Positions 60,922 through 64,000 of a DNA stretch of 64,000 nt are shown piece by piece; the first letter of the stretch is position 1, and each line of letters starts with the position of its first letter. The position numbers and the translations under genes were made by a program. Origin of the DNA: Pararhodobacter sp. (GTDB lineage: Bacteria; Pseudomonadota; Alphaproteobacteria; Rhodobacterales; Rhodobacteraceae); contig NZ_JAUCBZ010000015.1 of the NCBI RefSeq assembly GCF_034676545.1, positions 713,001-777,000 on the forward strand, read 5' to 3'. The notes under the pieces were generated by a model. It was not told the origin of the DNA. It did no database searches and saw only the letters and a list, made by a program, of their open reading frames with translations.

Positions 60922-62511
60922 ATGACGCAAGAGAGCATTTTCATTGGCGGCGGCGGTGAAGGTTACGGCAATCCGCAAGAGCTGCTGTTGCGCTATGGCA
61001 ACCGTCACGGGCTGATCGCCGGGGCCACGGGCACTGGTAAGACGATCACCATGCAGATCATGGCCGAGGCGTTCTCGAATGCTGGCGTGCCGGTGTTCCT
61101 GACCGATATCAAGGGCGACGTGGGCGGCATGGCGATGCCGGGCACGCCGCGCGATGCCTTTGCGCGCCGGGCCGCGACGATCGGGCTGGCGGATATCGGC
61201 TATGGGGCGGCGCCGGTCACGTTTTGGGACTTGTTCGGCCAGCAGGGCCACCCGGTGCGCACCACGATTGCCGAGATGGGGCCGCTGCTGCTGTCGCGCA
61301 TTCTGGAGCTGACCGATGCGCAGGAAGGGGCGATCAATGTCGCCTTCCGGCTGTCGGACGAAAACGGCTGGCCGATCCTGGATCTCGATGATCTGCGGGC
61401 GATCTTGCAGTTTCTGGCCGAGAACCGTGCCGAGATTTCCGCGCAATATGGCAATGTGACCACATCGACGATTGGCGCCATTCAGCGCCGTTTGCTGGTA
61501 CTGGAGAATCAGGGCGCGGCGCAGTTCTTTGGCGAGCCGGCCCTGGACATCCGCGATCTGATGACGACCACCGAGGGCAAGGGGCGCGTCAATATCCTGC
61601 ACGCCGAGCACTTGATGACCACGCCACGGCTTTATGCGACCTTCATGTTGTGGCTGTTGTCGGAACTGTTCGAGGAACTGCCCGAGGTGGGCGACGCGGA
61701 CAAGCCGAAGCTGGTGTTCTTTTTTGACGAGGCGCATCTGTTGTTCAGCAATGCCCCGCGTGCCTTGATCGAGAAAGTCGAGCAGGTGGCGCGTTTGATC
61801 CGCTCCAAAGGGGTGGGCGTCTATTTCATCACGCAGAACCCCGATGATGTGCCCGAAACCATCCTCTCGCAGCTTGGCAACCGGGTGCAGCATGCGCTGC
61901 GGGCCTTCACCGCGCGCGACCAGCAGGCGCTGCGCCGTGCCTCGCAAACCTACCGCTCGAATCCGCGGTTTGACACGGAGCAGGCCATCCGCGAGGTCGG
62001 GGTCGGCGAGGCCGTGACCTCGTTTCTGGAGAACAAGGGCGTTCCCGGCGTCGTGGAGCGCACGCTGATCCGCCCGCCCGCTTCGGCCATGGGGCCCTGC
62101 GATGACGCGACCCGGCGTCAGGCGATGGCTGGCTCGCCGGTGGCGGGGAAATACGACACCGCCATTGACCGGGACTCGGCGCAGGAAATGCTGGCCCGCC
62201 GCGCCGAACAGGCCGCGCGTCAGGCCGAGGCCTATGACGGCGACGACCGGGGCCGCCAGCGCGACGACGAGGACGAGGCGACCGAGCGCTATTCCCGCGC
62301 GCGGCGCTATCAACCGCCCGGCAGCATGCGGTCCCGGCGCGATGAGGACGATGCGCCACGCAGCCGGTCGCGCAGCACGTCACGCAGCAGTTCACGGCGT
62401 TCGGATACGGCGGTCGAGGCCTTCACCAAATCCATGGCGCGCTCGCTTGGAACCCGCACCGGAAGCGCGCTGGTGCGGGGCGTGCTGGGAACGCTGTTCA
62501 GAGGGCGGTGA
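60922..62511 (+). CDS. HerA-like DUF853 ATPase (YjgR type)
   Basis: 529 residues. Walker A is IAGATGTGKTITMQ near residue 35 and Walker B is LVFFFDEAHLLF near 270, followed by RSKGVGVYFITQNPDDVPETI, the HerA/FtsK-like ring ATPase. The last 100 residues are a charged, Arg/Ser-rich, probably disordered tail (RSRSRSTSRSSSRRSD). The YjgR/DUF853 proteins are cytoplasmic and of unknown job; a DNA- or protein-linked motor is inferred. The ATG at 60922 has GGGAGAG upstream. Single gene. Confidence 0.9.
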   Translation: MTQESIFIGGGGEGYGNPQELLLRYGNRHGLIAGATGTGKTITMQIMAEAFSNAGVPVFLTDIKGDVGGMAMPGTPRDAFARRAATIGLADIGYGAAPVTFWDLFGQQGHPVRTTIAEMGPLLLSRILELTDAQEGAINVAFRLSDENGWPILDLDDLRAILQFLAENRAEISAQYGNVTTSTIGAIQRRLLVLENQGAAQFFGEPALDIRDLMTTTEGKGRVNILHAEHLMTTPRLYATFMLWLLSELFEELPEVGDADKPKLVFFFDEAHLLFSNAPRALIEKVEQVARLIRSKGVGVYFITQNPDDVPETILSQLGNRVQHALRAFTARDQQALRRASQTYRSNPRFDTEQAIREVGVGEAVTSFLENKGVPGVVERTLIRPPASAMGPCDDATRRQAMAGSPVAGKYDTAIDRDSAQEMLARRAEQAARQAEAYDGDDRGRQRDDEDEATERYSRARRYQPPGSMRSRRDEDDAPRSRSRSTSRSSSRRSDTAVEAFTKSMARSLGTRTGSALVRGVLGTLFRGR

Positions 62512-62882
62512 GGATGCGCGTGTTTCGCGATGGTTTGCGACGGATGTCCGTGGGCGGCGATGCGCTTTCGGGGCGTGTTGCGCTTTGTCGGCGCGGTATC
62601 CGGGACCTTGAAGGCGTTGTCGCCTTCATCATCTGGGGACAGGTCGCAGACGTGCCCGACGGCCAGCCAGAGGTCATCGTCGGTTGCTGTGCCCGGGCTG
62701 ACCGCCTCCGAGGTGCGTCGGCCACGAAATGACCGGCGCCACCAGATCGACCTGCAAGACCCGGACATCTTCCGAATCGCGTTGATCTGGTAACCGGTCA
62801 AGATACCGGCTGAACTTGGCAACCGCATGGCGCGAGGGTCGTCGTGTGGCAGGCGAGAGGGTGCGACGGGTCATATTGTCGA
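62512..62882. other. Region without recognised gene
   Basis: 371 bases between the HerA-like gene and the ArsR-type gene. Several frames stay open for 70-170 codons on both strands, but none has a convincing ribosome binding site or a product I recognise. Open frames of this length are expected by chance at this GC. It could hold a decayed gene or noncoding sequence; I cannot say. Confidence 0.4.
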
Positions 62883-63203
62883 TCAAGCCGGCGGGCTGCA
62901 AAAGCTTGATTTGAGGTGATGCAGCAGTTCAAGGCAGCGCGGGTCGATGATCGAATAGTAGACCTGCAGCCCTTCTTTCTCGCCGCGAATCAACCCGTCC
63001 GCGCGCATTTTTGCCAGATGTTGTGACACCGCAGACTGCGACACGTTGGCCACCTTGCACAGCTCCGACACAGTGGCTTTGCCCGCCGCAAGACGGCAAA
63101 GAATGAGCAATCGGCGCGTGTTGGCCAAATGCTTGAGCCGGGTCGCGACGTCCTCGGCACGCGCCTGAAGCTCTGCCATTGGGTCAGCCTTGCCCTGCGT
63201 CAT
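62883..63203 (-). CDS. ArsR family regulator, SqrR/BigR-like (sulfide/persulfide sensing type)
   Basis: 106 residues. Winged HTH around CKVANVSQSAVSQHLAKM. Two cysteines at 36 and 102 are 66 residues apart, exactly the distance of the dithiol sensors SqrR and BigR, in which a persulfide or disulfide bridge releases DNA. The metal-binding ELCVCDL box of ArsR/SmtB sensors is not present. The gene is divergent from an RND efflux adaptor across 129 bases with a perfect palindrome, so it is probably the repressor of that gene and of itself. Confidence 0.88.
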   Translation of the reverse strand: MTQGKADPMAELQARAEDVATRLKHLANTRRLLILCRLAAGKATVSELCKVANVSQSAVSQHLAKMRADGLIRGEKEGLQVYYSIIDPRCLELLHHLKSSFCSPPA

Positions 63204-63221
63204 AATCTCGCACCAATCAGA

Positions 63222-63249
63222 TTGACAACAATCTAGTGTTTGCTAAATT
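63222..63249 (+). promoter_or_regulatory. Candidate promoter of the RND adaptor gene
   Basis: -35 TTGACA at 63222-63227 and -10-like TAAATT at 63244-63249, spaced 16 bases. The palindrome at 63247-63262 overlaps the -10 end, as expected for repression. Confidence 0.45.
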
Positions 63250-63262
63250 AGATTTTTCTAAT
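63247..63262. promoter_or_regulatory. Operator candidate for the SqrR/BigR-like repressor
   Basis: ATTAGA-TTTT-TCTAAT, a perfect 6+4+6 inverted repeat in an AT-rich part of the 129-base divergent spacer. AT-rich palindromes overlapping the promoter are usual for BigR/SqrR targets; the exact sequence match to a known site was not checked. Confidence 0.55.
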
Positions 63263-63332
63263 ATTAAAGTCAAGAAATCACCCTGACCATCACGGGTTTC
63301 TCATCTGCCGTGCCAAAACCGAAAGTGTCGCC

Positions 63333-64000
63333 ATGTACAAGGTTTTCCTCTTGTCCCTTTTGCTCGCCGGGCCTGCCGTGGCGCAGACCCTCGACGTTGC
63401 GCCCACGCTGATTGCGGACCGCAAGGCCGTCTTTGCCACCGTGGAGAGCGTCGATACCTTGACGGCGCGGACCAGAATCGGGGGCACCATCGTGGACCTG
63501 CTGGTTGACGAAGGGGATTTTGTCGAGGCGGGCGACGTGTTGGCGTTGGTGGTCAATGAGCAGATGGCACCGCAGATTGCCTCGGCCACATCGCAGGCCG
63601 CCGCGCTCGAGGCCGAACTTGCGCAGTCGCGCGTCGATCTGGAGCGTGCCCAGGATTTGTTTTCCCGTGGCATCATCGCGCAGAGCCGTCTGGATCAGGC
63701 ACAAACCGCTGTGGCGGTCCTCGAGGGACGCCTCGCATCGGCCACCCAGTCGCGCGATGTGTTGGTGCAGCAGGAACGCGAGGGGCAGGTTCTGGCGCCT
63801 GCGGCGGGCCGTGTGCTGGACGTGCTGACCCCGTCGGGCAGTGTCATGCTCCCCGGCGAGCCGGTCGCCATCATTGCGTCAGATCACTATCTTTTGCGGC
63901 TCAACCTTCCGGAACGTCATGCCCGCTCGATCGCGGTTGGGGATGAGATCGAGGTGGCCGGTGCCGCGCTGGGGGGGGATGTTGCCTCGATGGGGGTAAT
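63333..64000 (+). CDS. RND efflux periplasmic adaptor (HlyD/MFP family), cut by window end
   Basis: 222 residues visible. A Sec signal (LLSLLLAGPAVAQ), then the lipoyl-like half (LTARTRIGGTIVDLLVDEGDFVEAGDVLA), a coiled-coil hairpin (residues about 85-140) and the second lipoyl half (VLAPAAGRVLDVLTPSGSVMLPGEPVAIIA). It links an inner-membrane RND pump to an outer channel. The RND pump gene should follow outside the window. Its place beside a SqrR/BigR-like repressor suggests induction by sulfide or persulfide. Confidence 0.88.
   Translation, partial: MYKVFLLSLLLAGPAVAQTLDVAPTLIADRKAVFATVESVDTLTARTRIGGTIVDLLVDEGDFVEAGDVLALVVNEQMAPQIASATSQAAALEAELAQSRVDLERAQDLFSRGIIAQSRLDQAQTAVAVLEGRLASATQSRDVLVQQEREGQVLAPAAGRVLDVLTPSGSVMLPGEPVAIIASDHYLLRLNLPERHARSIAVGDEIEVAGAALGGDVASMGV

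Noticed and set aside
62310..62828. A 172-codon minus-strand frame running into the HerA-like gene
   Set aside because: It overlaps the conserved 3' end of that gene and has no ribosome binding site.
1..64000. CRISPR arrays, rRNA, tRNA or a complete insertion sequence
   Set aside because: No regularly spaced repeats, tRNA-like folds or transposase genes were recognised on either strand.

Overview
The window is a 64 kb piece of a high-GC chromosome. It most likely comes from a member of the Rhodobacteraceae (Rhodobacterales, Alphaproteobacteria). The evidence is the set of gene families: a DUF1127 protein, a DUF3775 protein, HspQ, HemP, a two-cysteine SqrR/BigR-type ArsR regulator, a cytochrome-cy-like anchored cytochrome c, and a compact flgI-flgL-flgK-flgE-motB block. 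I cannot name the genus. Almost everything looks like core chromosome. I saw no rRNA, tRNA, CRISPR array or intact insertion sequence.

Layout. 1-5.7 kb: end of a short-chain dehydrogenase, a DUF3775 protein, then tyrosine/homogentisate catabolism (fahA, hmgA on the minus strand) facing a MarR regulator. The regulator is followed by a free methionine-(R)-sulfoxide reductase and a saccharopine-dehydrogenase-like enzyme. 5.7-17 kb: MATE exporter, DUF1127, GntR/FCD regulator, OmpA lipoprotein, AraC-methyltransferase DNA repair protein, a small reductive-dehalogenase-like iron-sulfur protein, MFS transporter, nth, adenosine-kinase-like pfkB, a frame-broken htpX, CaiB-type CoA transferase and a DsbA-like protein. 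17-22 kb: DUF721/DciA, mutY, alkB, corA, EamA transporter. 22.2-24.1 kb: a type II restriction-modification cassette of the NgoMIV family (cytosine methyltransferase plus endonuclease), visibly AT-richer than its surroundings; this is the one clear accessory insert. 24-35 kb: ParB-like protein, HU, AMP nucleosidase, leuB, Na/Pi cotransporter, SnoaL-like protein, thiolase, STAS and RsbW-like pair, hspQ, SLT lipoprotein, lolA and a frame-broken 1-Cys peroxiredoxin. 35-43 kb: aldehyde dehydrogenase, HIT protein, a hydratase-gap pair, hemP, AbrB-type transporter, SDR, pheA, cytochrome c. 43-50 kb: yejABEF peptide importer coupled to a glycosyltransferase. 50-56 kb: flagellar genes. 56-61 kb: PPP phosphatase and the complete serine pathway (serA, serC, facing serB). 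61-64 kb: HerA-like ATPase, then a sulfide-type ArsR repressor divergent from an RND adaptor cut by the window end.

Three housekeeping genes (htpX, the peroxiredoxin gene and, with less certainty, dciA) each carry what looks like a single-base frameshift. Three such breaks in one window point to indel errors in the assembly at least as much as to real gene decay. The best candidates for new regulatory biology are a helically phased set of TGTCCC/GGGACA half-sites beside the restriction-modification cassette, a twice-repeated double-hairpin element, and the operator candidates in front of hmgA/marR and of the SqrR-like gene.
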